Shown one piece after another: positions 31,603-43,590 of a stretch of DNA of 64,000 nt. The notes beneath the pieces were generated by a model. The model was given only the letters and a program-made list of their open reading frames with translations, was not told the origin of the DNA and did not search any database. The position numbers and the translations under genes are program-made. The first letter of the stretch is position 1. Each line of letters opens with the position of its first letter. Origin of the DNA: Chondrosia reniformis (taxonomy: Eukaryota > Porifera > Demospongiae > Chondrillida > Chondrillidae); NCBI GenBank assembly GCA_947172415.1, contig OX359191.1:4526001-4590000 (forward strand), read 5' to 3'.

Positions 31603-33048
31603 TTGGCTGTTGGAGATATAGATTTATATAAGGAATCTGCTAATGTATTAGAGTATGATAGTCTATCAAAAGAAGGACTACAAGGGGAACAAATATGGCT
31701 TGTCAACCATACAGTTTTGTATGGTGCTGCTAAGCAAGATTGCACCTACCAAATGTCTGGAGAGAAAGACATGGAAGAGGATGCAGATGTTACTGCTATT
31801 ACAGTTTCAGAATCTGTTGTTACAGTACCAACACTTCAGATTGCATTTCCATCTAATCAAGGCAAAAAATTGAGAAATAATTTGCAAAAGTTTGAAAAGG
31901 TAATTCTAGAAGGGCCTACCCATAAATGGTATTCATGTGGAAAGTTGTGCTATATACAGTTGGGTGCGACATTTATCTTGGATGTTGCAGTTGAGTTACT
32001 CTCTACGATAAATGAATCAATTCAAGATAATATTAAAACTGTTTGGTTTTGTAACAGGTGCAAGAGTTTGTTACAAAGAAAAAGAATTCCAGCAGTGTCT
32101 CAGTTTAATAAAATGAAAGTGGTGGACATGCCTTCCGTGTTATTGGGATTAAATACATTGGAGCAACGTTTCATTTCAAAGGCCACTGTTTTCATGAAAC
32201 TGGTGATATTACCAAGGGGTGGACAAAGGGCTGTCAGGGGGCAAGTGATTAAATTTCTTTCAAATGTTGACTCTCTCATTTTGGAACTCCCCCGTCTACC
32301 TAATGGGAAAGATATTGTTTACATTCAGCAGCCACAGTCACCAGAAAATGAAGACCAAAGTAATGGGCCTGATAAAGCTTACCATTGCTGTCGGTACTCT
32401 AGAGTTATGCAAGCACTGCAATGGCTAAAGCAGCATAACCCCTTGTATAAAGATGTCTCCATCAGCAACATATCAGAAGGTATGTTCGTTTATGGTGAAG
32501 AAGTCACCGAAGGTGAGAACGGCCGACAAGAAGAAAATCTTGAAATGGATGAAACTGGAATTGTCAGGTTGGATGCTCTCCAGCCTAATGTAGTTGCTGT
32601 TGAATTGCTACAAGAAAGTAAATCAATTGAAGACCAGGTTCATAAGTTACAAAGAATAACAGCTACACCATTGAGCATATTTGAGGATCGGGATGATCTT
32701 GAAGCCATGCCTTCTCCAACTTTATATCCTGATGGTGAAAAAAGCTTTGCTAAAATCAGAGAGACCAAGGTTTCACCTCTACAGTATTTCCAAGTGAGAT
32801 TGCTGAGTGCTGATACAAGATGGGCATGTCATCCATCGTTCATCTTTTGGGCATGCAACATTGTGGAAGCATTGAAGTTGCAGAGCAGCATTTCCATCGC
32901 TATGAGAATGCGGTCTTTCAGAGCAAGACACTTTGATAATAAGACTGACAATGAAACTGACGATGAGCACTTACTCACGGCTGGATTGCTAAGAGGACCA
33001 TTGGATGACAATCGCGAATTGCATGAAAGGAAGGAATTTTTTTCATGA
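31603..33048 (+). pseudogene. DUF6570-like region of Helitron 2
   Basis: A 481-codon open stretch containing WFCNRCKSLLQRKRIP, LEQRFISKATVFMKLVILPR, TPLSIFEDRDDLEAMP, LYPDGEKSF and FIFWACNIVEALKLQ. It parallels 17213-18250 of Helitron 1 closely, and is the best preserved part of this copy. The cysteine cluster upstream is reduced (HKWYSCGKLCY). It ends in a run of seven T (about 33040) where one base has been gained or lost; the Rep part continues in the next frame (MKDIRGTQAYWNSV). Confidence 0.82.
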
Positions 33049-34629
33049 AAGACATTCGTGGTACGCAAGCTTATTGGAACTCAGTTAAGATCCAATTATT
33101 TGCGATGTTTCGCACTCTTGGTCCTCCCACATTCTTTATTACACTGAGTGCTGATGATAATAACTGGGTAGACTTGATGATAGTTCTAAGCAAAAGTGGG
33201 GATCAAAATCTCTCAGAGGAAGAAGCAGCCAACCTGTCATCCAGTGGAAAAAGAAACCTGATGAGGTCCAATCTGGTGGTTACAGCTAGGCATTTTGTCA
33301 TCGTTTTCAGTCCTTTGTCAAGGAGGTCATAAAGGATCTGGACAACCCATTGGCGAGGTGGTTGATAACTTTTGGAGAATTGAATTTCAGTTGAGGGGTT
33401 CCCCACATGTCCATTCTATGTGGTGAAAAAGGATGCTCCCAACCTAGACACAACAGTTGGAAGGCAGATTGCCCCACAGTACATTGATCGGTACATATCT
33501 GTGAACATACCAAATGAAGGTAGCAAGGATGAACAACTGCGTTCTTTGGTAATGCACGTGCAGTAACACCATCATACAGTCACTTGCAAAAAGGCAACAA
33601 ACAGATGTCCAAATGTGAAGGATTGTCGATTTGACTTTCCTCAGCCTCTCTCAGAGGTTACAAGGCTGAAAAACAATTATGATCCTGGAAACAAGTCCAG
33701 GTTTTATGTTCTGAAACGATCAGAAGGGGAGGAAAACTGCAATCCATATAATGCACACCTTCTAAAGGCTTGGAAGGCTAATATGGTTATACAGTTGATT
33801 GGGTCTGTTTATGGGACAGCAGCATATGTTTGTTCATATATGTGCAAATCGTAAAGTGAGGATGTTAGGAAACAATCCGGGATGCACTGGAAAGCTTGCC
33901 TCCTCGGACTACAGCAAGAAAGCGCCTCTCAAAGGTTGGCAACACCATGTTGACACACCGTGAATTGAGTGCCCAGGGCAGCATATCGATTATCTCATTT
34001 GCCTCTCAAGGAAAACTCTAGAAAAGTGGTTTTTGTTAACACCACCAAGCCAGAGAAGAGAACACGCTTGCTAAAATGTAAAGCTAAATTGCTTCAATTG
34101 GAGGATGATTCCACTGACATTTTTGCTCCTGGCATCTTTGATAGATATGCCTCACGACCAGACTCACAACACTTTGCCAACATGACGTTGGCTTACTTTG
34201 CAGTCTGGTATGATGTGGATGGATGTGATGGTTCCGTTAGAAGTGGAGCAGGGCAGCCTCGTAGCCAACTGCAAAACAACTTGGGATGGGTGCACCTTCG
34301 AAGGAAGCAAGCTTGCCTTCGAATACCAGTACAGACAGTAGAAAGTCATGGTGATGACTATTATTACAATTTGCTGCTTCTTTACATTCCTTTGAGAAAG
34401 TAACCCGTGGATCTCCTGCTACACCACTCTTCAGCATTGGAGGCTTTCATTGCAAGGCAGGGAGAAATGGTTGTTCTTAATGCAGAGAACCACACTTTTG
34501 CAGACGAGGTGCAGAGGGCTGTTGTACAATTGCAAGCCTTGAAAGATGATGCTCATCAGGATGCAGTTGCACCTATGACACTCCAAGTGCATCGAGAGGA
34601 TGCTGCCAAACCTCCTGTAGAGGCTGAGG
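33045..34629 (+). pseudogene. Rep domain of Helitron 2
   Basis: Continuation with GPPTFFITLSADDNNW, then several frameshifts (near 33300, 33345, 33425, 33570 and 33855). The HUH motif survives as GSPHVHSMW near 33410, and the tyrosine pair as AYVCSYMCKS (about 33820-33850). Later blocks (SRKVVFVNTTKPEKRT, DYYYNLLLLYIPLRK) match Helitron 1. The C-terminal linker ends at 34629; the last residues before the TAA at about 34653 (TKYTFEI) come from the adjoining MITE. Confidence 0.85.
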
Positions 34630-35226
34630 GTACCAAATATACATTTGAAATATAATGAAAAAGAGAAAATTACACAGCCAAGTTGCAGTAGCAATGTCCT
34701 TTTTCTTCTTTCCAGATGGAGCGTTGTCTACGAGATCGATAATCTCTAGTTTTCGTTCCAGAATAAGTGATTAGTACCGTGAACGTTGCAAAGCTAGAGA
34801 ATAACACCGTACTGAGAATGATTAAAGACGTTTTAGCTAAAATTCTTAACCGTTAAAGGTCCGATTGCCTCCTAAATAACTTTGAGCTTGCATATTTGTG
34901 TTGAAAAACTTCCGTATTCTCTACAAACAAATAGTTCGAGTTTAATAAAACTCGTGGGGTGCCAGGCGCCCCTAAGTAAACTCAAACTACTTGGCTGGTT
35001 CTTATAGATATACGGTTAACCGATTTCCGATCGACTCTTGCTGGCCGTCAATTTTTCAAGGCCATATCTCATAGAAAACGTTTTTGCGCAAGCTTTACGT
35101 TACATAGCATTAGTAAGGGTGGTTTTTAAGTCCATTTCGTTCGTTCAATGTTCTACGCTAAGGAAGAGAAAGCTAATTTTAAGCTAGAAAACGAAAGCTA
35201 GCCGAACGTCCGCCATTTTTTGACAG

Positions 35227-35257
<31 letters not shown>

Positions 35258-35446
35258 CAAAACTACGAACAGGAAGCCATACGTTAACATAATTTCTGAA
35301 AACAATATAGGGGCGCCTGTGGTGCCCCAAAAAAAACGAAAATTCCCAACGAAATTGATGTACTGGGACTATACAAGGAACTGGAGTTCTATTCATAATA
35401 GTTGAAATTTCGTCGAAAGCAGATTCGAATTAAGTGGACTGCCCTG
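34630..35446. mobile_element. Truncated TA-type MITE, inverse copy of 6951-7370, with a nested insertion
   Basis: 34630-34927 and 35334-35446 match the reverse complement of the MITE at 6951-7370. Its end (GGACTGCCCTG followed by TA at 35447) is conserved. The other end is missing: Helitron 2 coding sequence adjoins directly at 34629/34630. The interval between the two halves is a separate insertion. Confidence 0.8.
34928..35333. mobile_element. Nested non-autonomous element with cruciform start and GC-palindrome ends
   Basis: The copy at 7060-7070 lacks this segment, so it serves as an empty site: CTCTACAAA joins directly to AACGAAAATTCCC apart from a few bases. The insert starts with a three-stem structure (outer ATAGTTCGAGTTTA with TAAACTCAAACTACT, inner GAGTTTAATAAAACTC and GGGGTGCCAGGCGCCCC) and ends in GGGGCGCCTGTGGTGCCCC (about 35311-35329). 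The two GC-rich motifs are inverted repeats of one another. The body matches 23530-23855. The class of element is not clear. Confidence 0.75.
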
Positions 35447-35454
35447 TATATTTA

Positions 35455-38400
35455 CTGCTAAAATGTACTAGTTGCATGAACTAGTTATATGCACTTATTG
35501 TAAGTACTAGTTGCATGTACTAGTTGTAGGTACCAGTGGTAAGTACTAGGTTTAATCACTTGTTATAGGTACCAGTTATAAGTACTAGTTATATGGTCTA
35601 GTTGTATGTACTAGTTGTATGTACTAGTTTTATGTTCTAGTTGTATGTACTGGTTGCATGTGCTAGTTTATATACTGGTTATATGTACTAATTTTATGCA
35701 CCAGTTATATGTACCAGTTATGCATTAGTTGTAGGTACTATTTATATGTACTAGTTATATGTTCTAGGTGCATGTACAAGTTGTATGAACTAGATGTATA
35801 TTCTAGTTTTATTTGCTAGGTGTATGTACAATTTGTAGTACTATTTGTATGTACCAGTTGCATGTACTCGTTGTATGTACTAGTTGTATGTACTATTCAT
35901 ATGTACAAGTTATATGTGTATGTTCTAGTTATCCTTACTTGTTCTATGTGCAAGTTGTATATACGAGTTGTATGTACTGGCTGTATGAACTAGTTAAATG
36001 TACTAGTTGCATGTACTAGTTGATTGTACCAGTGGCAATCACTAGTTATAGGTACTAGTTATATGTACAAGTTTTATGTACTAGTTGTACGTATATACTA
36101 GTTGTATATTCTAGTTGTATGTACTAGTAATATATACTGGTTATATGTACTACTTATATGTACTAGTTGTATGTCCTCGTTTTATGTATTAGTTGCATAT
36201 ACTAGTTATATACTATTTATATGAACTAGTTATATGTACTATTTATATGTTCTAGTTATATGTGTATGATCTAGATATACCTACTAGGTGTATGAACAAT
36301 CTGTATGTACTAGATGTTTGTACTAGTTGTATGTACTATTCATATGTACAAGTTAAATGTGTATGTTCTAGTTTTCGTTACTAGTTCTATGCACAAGTTG
36401 TATGTACTAGTTGTGTGAACTAGTTAAATATACTAGTTGTATGTACTAGTTGCATATACTAGTTATGTACTAATTGTATGTACTGGTTGTATGTACTATT
36501 TATATGTACTAGTTATATGTACTAGTTATATGTACTGTTTATCTGTAAGAGTTATATGTACTCTTTATATTTGCTACTTATATGTGTATGTTCTAGTTAT
36601 ATTAACTAGTTGTATGTACAAGTTGTAGGTACTAGTTGTATGTACAAGTTGTAGTTAGTAGTTGTATGTACTAGTTATAAGTACTATTTATCTGTACTAG
36701 TTTTATGTACTCCTTATATGTACTTGAAATAAGTGTATGTTCTAATTATCTGTAGAAGTTGAATGTATAAGTTATATGTACTAGTTGTATGTACTAGTAA
36801 TATATACTTGGTGTACGTACTGGTTGTATGTATAAGTTGTAAACACTAGTTATATTGAACCAGTTATTAGTATTATTTTTATGCACTGGTTGCATGTTCT
36901 AGACATATGTATGGTTATATAGACTAGTGTATGTACTTGTTGTATGTACTAGTTAGTTGTACGAGTTTATGGCTTAGTTGTAGTACTAGTTGTATGTATT
37001 AGTTGTATGTACTATTTGTATGTACTAATTGCATGTACTTGTTGTGTATATTAGTTGTAGGACTAGTTTTATATACTAGTTGTATGTACTAGTTGGTTGT
37101 ACGAGTTGTAAGGCCTAGTTGTAGTACTAGTTGTATGAACTAGTTGTAGGCGCTAGTTGTATGTATCAGGTGTATTTACGAAATGTATGTATTCGCTACT
37201 AGTTGAATGCACTAGTTTTTTTATATACTAGGACTAGTTATATTTACTAGTTGTAGGTGCCACTTTTATATATTAGCTGAATATACTAGTTTTATGTTAT
37301 AGTTTTATGTATTAGTTGTATGTACTGGTTATATTAATTAGTTGTAGGTACTAGTTGCATGTATTCGTTACTAGTTGTATGTACAAGGTTTACGGACTAG
37401 TTGTATATGTTCGTTACTAGTTGTATGTACTAGTTGCATATACTAGTATTAGTTATATTTCCTAGTTGTAGGAACTACTTGAAAGTATTAGTTGTATGTA
37501 CTAGTTGTATGACCTAGTTACTAGTTCTTTGTACTAGTTATATGTACAAGTTTTATTTACTAGTTTTACGTACTAGTTGTATATTCTAGTTGCATGTAGA
37601 AGGAATATGCACTGGTTGTATATACTAGTTTTATGTATATACTAGTTGTATGTCCTAGTTTTATGTACTAGATGCATCACAGTTATGTACTTGTTGTATG
37701 GACTAGTTGTATGTACTTGTTTTATATGCTGATTGTATGTACTAGTTGTATATACTGGTTGTATGTACTATATATATGTTTTTTGGATATGATAGTTATA
37801 TGTACTATATATTTATATGGACTAGTTATATGTTCTAGTATTATGTACTAGTTGTATGTATACTTTGTGTGCAATATTTGTATGGACTAGTTGTATGTAT
37901 TGGTTGAATGTACTGTGTGTATGTAGTAGTTGTAAGTACTAGTTATATGTGTATGTTCTAGTTATATGTTCTATCTGTAAGTACAAGTGGTACGTCCTAG
38001 TAATGTATTAGTTGTATATGCAATATATATGTATTATTACATGTGTATGTTCTAGTTTATGTAATATGTGTATGTACAAGTTGCATGTACTAGTTGTATG
38101 TACTAGTTGTACGTAATATTGATATGAACAAGTTATATGTGTATGTTCTAGTTATTCTTACCAGTTCTATGTACAAGTTGTGTGTACAAGTTGTATGAAC
38201 TAGTTGTCTGTAGTAGTTGTATATATGTATTAGTGGTATGTGCTAGTTTTATGTACTATTTATATGTACTAGTTGTATGTACTAGTTGTACGTACTGGTT
38301 GTATATTCTAGTTGTATGTCATAGTTTAATGTTTTAGTTGCATATAATAGTTATGTACTAGTTGTATGTATTAGGTCTCCCTACTAGTTGTATGTATTAG

Positions 38401-40492
38401 GTCTCCCTACTAGTTGTATGTATTAGGTCTCCCTACTAGTTGTATGTACTAGTTCTCCCTACTAGCTGTATGTAATAGGTGTATGTACTACTTATATATA
38501 TTAGTTGTGTGTATTTGTTATATGTACCAGTTGTAATCACTAGTTATGGGTACTAGTTGTATATTCTAGGTGGTTGTATGAACTAGTTATATGTACTAGT
38601 CCTAGGTACTAGTTATATGTACTAGTTCTACGTACCAGTTATATATACTAGTTGTAGATTCTAGTTATTTGTACTAGTTGTATGTACTAGTTATATACAC
38701 TATTTTTATGTTCTAGTTGTATATATTAGTTGTAAGTACCTGTTGTATGTAATGGTTGTATCTACTGGTTGTATCTACTGGTTGTATGCCCTAGTTGTAT
38801 GTACGCTTTATATTGACTAGTGATATTTGTATGCTGTGGTTTTATATTCTAGTTGTATGTACTAGTTGTATGTACCAGTTGCATATACTAGTTATGTACC
38901 ATATAGTTGTATGTACTAGTTGTATGTACCGGTTGTATGTAATAGTTTTATGTACGTATTTATGTATGTACTAGTTATATGTACTGATTGTATATACTAG
39001 TTGTATGAACTAGTTGTATGTTCTGATTGTGTGTACTAGTTGTATGAACTGGTTGTATGTACTATTTTTATGTAATTTTTGTATACTAGTTGTAATCAAA
39101 AGTTATAGGTACTAGTTATATGTACTAGTTGTATGTACTAGTTACATGTGCTCGTTGAATGTGCTAGTTGTTTGAACTAGTTGTATGTTCTAATTTTAAT
39201 TACTAGTTTTATGTACTGGTTGTATGTACTAATTGTATGTACTAGTTGTAATTACTAATTATAGCTACTAGTTATATGTACTAGTTGTATCTACTAGTTG
39301 TATGTACTATTCATATGTACAGGTTATATGTGTATGTTCTAGTTATCCTTACTAGTTCAATGTACAAGTTGTATATGCAAGTTTATGTACTAGTTGTACG
39401 TACTGGTTGTATATTCTAGTTGTATGTACTAGTAATATGTACTGGTTGTATTTACTGGTTATATGCCCTAGTTTCATGTCATAGGTTTATGTACTAGTTG
39501 CATATACTAGTTATGTACTAGTTGTATGGACTAGTTGTATGTACTTGTTGTATGTACTGGTTTTATGCACTAGTTTTATGTACTGGTTATATGTACCAGT
39601 TGTATGTAGTAGTTATATGTTCTTGTAATATGTACTATTTACATGTACTAGTTATATGTGTATGTACCAGTTAAATTTACTAGTTGTATGTACAAGTTGT
39701 ATGTACTAGTTGTATGTACTAGTTTTATGTACTAGTTGTACATATTGGTTGAATGTACTGTTTTATGTATTATTTTTATGTACTAGTTTTATGTACTAGG
39801 TTTATGTACAAGTTGTATGTACTAGATGTATGTTCCAGTTGCATGTACCAGTTGTATGTACCAGTTGCAGGTACTAGTTGTATGTACCAATTGCAGGTAC
39901 TAGTTGAATGTACCAGTTGCATGTACTAGTTGTATGTATTTGGTGTACGTACTAGTTGTATGTATTAGTTGTAAACACTAGTTATAGTGAACCAGTTATA
40001 TATACTATTTGTATGCCCTGGTTATATGTTCTAGACATATGTACTGGTTGTATGGACTTGTGTATGTACTAAGTATATGTACTAGTTTTATGTACTGGTT
40101 GAATTTACTGGTTGTATGTACTGGTTGAATAATCTTTTAGTATGTACCAGTAATATGTCCTAGTTGTGGGTACTAGTTGTAATCACTAGTAATAGGTACT
40201 AGTTATATGTACTAGTTGGAGGTACTAGTTGTACATACTAATTGTATATTCAAGTTGTATGTACTAGTAATATGTACTAGTTGCATATACTAGTTATGTA
40301 CTAGTTGTATGGACTAGTTTTATGTACTGGTTGTATGTACTGTTTGTATGTAATAGTTATATGTACTACTTGTAGGTACTAGTGGTAATCACTAGTTATA
40401 GGTACTAGTTATATGTACTAGTTTTTGTACTAGTTGTACATATAGAGTAGTTGTATATTCTAGTAATATGTACTAGTTGTATGTCCTAGTTT
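35455..40492 (+). repeat. 13-bp minisatellite, forward orientation
   Basis: Five kilobases of TAGTTGTATGTAC-type units with variants TATATGTACTAGT, TGCATGTACTAGT and AGTTATATGTGTATG. A 37-bp sub-repeat with AGGTCTCCCTACTAG is repeated four times at 38360-38460. Confidence 0.95.
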
Positions 40493-40494
40493 CA

Positions 40495-43400
40495 TGAAAA
40501 ATCTAAGATACCATTTTCCTACATGCTATATGCCTATTCTGTAAAAAGAGCCTAAGGGGAACTAAATCTAAAGAGAGCTTTAGATGAAGATACAGGAGTC
40601 TTTTCTTCCTTCTTATCCCTTCTTTCATCTTCTTCTCCACTGCGTCAGAAAACCGTTTCTGGTAATTCCACCCTTCATCAGTGATCCTGGGAGTCTTGGT
40701 CTTTTTCTTTATCTTGATCTTCTGTGAAGCCTTTGCTCAATATGCTAAATCTAGGGGCCTTATATACACTATTTTGGTGCCAAAAGTTAAATAAGGTGTT
40801 AACTAAGCCACAATATGAAATTTAATTTTTTGAAAGGAATGTAGGTCCAATTTACTTTTATAAATTAATTATAAATCTATTAGTAATCTTGCTTGTACAG
40901 GTAAAACAGACTCGGCATAACTATAGACACAAATAGGACATATTATGTAGGTCTACCTTTAGGTCTTATAGTAGTAATATTTCTTTGGAGGTGGGGTAAC
41001 ACAATATGGGGTAACACAAGACAGTCCTTAAGCATACTAGCTACTTTTTGCTTATACTTGATTCTAACTAGAGGCTGCCGGGATAGGAAGGTTTTAAAGG
41101 TTGATTTTAGCTTAAAGTATTTGTAACCCTGCTTAATAAACCTACTGCATAACTGCAAACTTTTAGACTGAAAACTGGAGAAGTCACAACATATTCTGGA
41201 ATTCCTAATTAGTTGTGAAATAAAGACACCATAAGCTGGGGTATTAGGAATATTACTATCTAAATGGGGAAATTTACTATATCAAAGTTAAAGTTCTCTC
41301 GCTTATCATATATTTAGTAATTAATTGATTGTTAGTAATGGTTAAATCTAAGTCTAAAAAGGGGATTTTTTAGGGGTGGTATTTGTCTTTTTAAGAATAA
41401 GTTCTTTCGGGTAAATATCACTAATTGACAGTTTAAAATCCTTGTTGTTAATACATAAAAGGTCATCAATATACCTATAAATATTGGAAAATTTAATAGC
41501 TAATGGTGATGTTATCCTTAAGTAGTTCTCTCATAAACTCATACTCATAGGCAAACAGAAAAAGATTAGCAACTACAGGGGCACAGTCAGTACCCATAGG
41601 GATACCTACACATTACTTAAATACAGAACCGTCTACATATACATAAATGTTGTCAATAAGGTAATTAAAGAGCTCTACTAAATGAACAGCTGTGACTGCT
41701 TTATTGGAGACATTGATAGACAAAAAGGCTTTATCATGACAGACTTCTATATGTTGGGACTTCCTACAGGTATAGTCACTATGAATACGGTTAGTAATCT
41801 TATCTTTAAGTAGGTTATGGGGGATCGCTGTATATAATGTAGAAAAATCAAAACTAGCTAGCTGGGCGTTTCTAGTGGGTATAGACTTAAGACTATCTAA
41901 GACTTCTAGTGTGTTTTCTACTATCCAAGGCATTAACACCGGTATTCCTATATATACCTAGGATGTATTCTCTAAAATGTTTGAGAATTAGTCTGAGTGC
42001 CGAATTTAGAAATCTAGAAAGGGGTCTGGCAGTACATTTGTGAGAGGCAGCTATGAATCTGTAGCTGTAAGGGTTCTTAGGTAGTTTAGGCATCCAGTGA
42101 AAAGAGGGAAGGTTACACCAGTCTGGTTTAGGTTCTAAGTTCTCTAGTTTTAAGAAATCTATGTGTTTCCTAATTAACTGTTGGGGTTCTACTGTACATT
42201 TAGCATAAGTTGAGGTACTGCCTAGTTCTTCATTAATAAATTGTCTATAGTAGGACTTACATATAAATATTATATTATTAGAGGCCTTATCGGCAGGAGC
42301 TATAACATACTTATCATGTAAGTCTGCTAAGAATTTCTTAATTTTAGGGCAAGTAAAAGTCTTCTTGGCTACGGAGGATTTGGTATATGATTTAGACAGC
42401 TTAGAGATCCTATCATTAATTTTCTTAAGTACAGCATTTTCCCACTCACTAAATACAGAAGTAGATACATTTTCTCTATGGGCCCAGGTAATCTTACATT
42501 TTCTAAGACCTTCCTTATACATTTTTAAAGCAGCTACCCAATTAAAGTTATTAGGTTCTCTAAATTTTGGTCCTTTCTTAAGAAGTTTTCTAAGTTTTGG
42601 GTTACTAACAATACGTAGGTCACTTGTTAAAACATGGCCTAAGGGCTTGTAAATGAAGGGGGACTTATGACACTCACATGGTTCTGGTTTTCTAAAGACA
42701 TCTGATTTAGAGGCTTGTGAAAAGTTAGAGATTTGAGGTCCTATTGGTTGGGTATACTTATATACTACACATGGGGGCTCTTTGTTTTGTATAAAGGGTG
42801 GGAGAGTTTCTAACACTAACTTTTGGTTTAAGATACCTGAGAGGCCTATTTTTTCTACACCTTTATTATGAAACATGATTTTAAGAAACCCTTCTGGACT
42901 TGTCGTTTTCGTTGGGTGTTTGGGAAGGCTGGCTGAAGCGCGTGCTTTATTAACGTCTTTAATCATTAGCATAAGTCTAAGCTGAAAAGGTGTTTCTGGG
43001 GTATCGATGAGACATTGTACCGAGTTTAACAAACGATGAAGGTGTCGAGCTTGTAATGCAAAAGTATCGCGTTTAAGTTTGGCTAGAAAGTGCACGTTCT
43101 TGTAAAGTGGTAGTCGTTCTTTTAGCCATTCAGGGTCGTAGGTAGCGTTATTACTACTCCCTGTCGATTTTAGATTGGAGCGGTGATGTTGTCTTTTATG
43201 AGATAAGTGATTAAAAAGGTTCCATACGATGATTTCTTTTTTAAGTTTTGAAATATTGCCAAAGCCTTTAATGTTATCGATAAGTCCATATGGGTAAATA
43301 GAGCAGAGTTCCTTGTACCAGAACGCTTCTCTCAGTAGTCTGAAGCTAGTAGAAGTAGGTGTCTCAGGTATCTGTTCTATGGGCATTATCAAGGCATCAT

Positions 43401-43590
43401 CAAAACTATGGTTATCAGAATTAAAGTGATTGTACAGATACAGTGGTTTAAAACCTTTGGTACTAGTCCTTTGGTTGTTCATTCTACTCCTAAGCATCTG
43501 AGAGGTTTCTCCTACATATTGTACATCACATTGTTTACAAGTAATAAGATACACAACATTCCTACTCTGGCATCCTAGGGGACCACAAGT
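40495..43590 (-). pseudogene. Naiad-type Penelope-like element (GIY-YIG before RT)
   Basis: The main open stretch 41893-43623 (its first dozen codons are minisatellite read-through) begins with a GIY-YIG endonuclease: NVVYLITCKQCDVQYVGET, with the CxxC inserted between the two halves and a downstream H-x5-H (NHFNSDNH). A linker of about 300 residues precedes the RT: KYVIAPADKASNN, FHWMPKLPKNPYSYRFIAAS, then after a frameshift near 41935 SFDFSTLYTAIPH (41613-41939), and after a stop GIPMGTDCAPVVANL and IYRYIDDLL (about 41580-41480). The endonuclease is N-terminal to the RT, the reverse of canonical Penelope elements, and fits the permuted Naiad/Chlamys group. A thumb or 3' part at 40943-41158 remains. 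Stops, frameshifts and lack of a clear N-terminus mark a dead copy. Confidence 0.88.
40643..40690 (-). ncRNA. Degenerate hammerhead-ribozyme-like motif in the Naiad 3' region
   Basis: The minus strand has CTGATGA (40675-40681), a possible stem II (GGT/ACC around GGAATT) and GAAAC, the conserved core of a hammerhead. Stem I pairing is poor, so it is either decayed or coincidental. Confidence 0.4.

Larger units (their letters stand above)
30254..34629 (+). mobile_element. Helitron 2, decayed and missing its helicase
   Basis: A plus-strand relative of Helitron 1 with the same order: leader, 2A motif, 23-residue repeats, DUF6570-like region and Rep. At least nine frameshifts or stops break it. 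Similarity to Helitron 1 stops at 34629, in the linker just upstream of the Pif1 helicase (HREDAAKPPVEAEG aligns with EREDAKHPTEEADG of Helitron 1), where MITE sequence takes over. Helicase and OTU are absent. Confidence 0.9.

Noticed and set aside
35813-36628. Open frames encoding Cys/Tyr/Val-rich repeats in the minisatellite (also 48496-48696 and 55063-55278)
   Set aside because: They are read-through of the 13-bp unit in three frames, without domains or start context.
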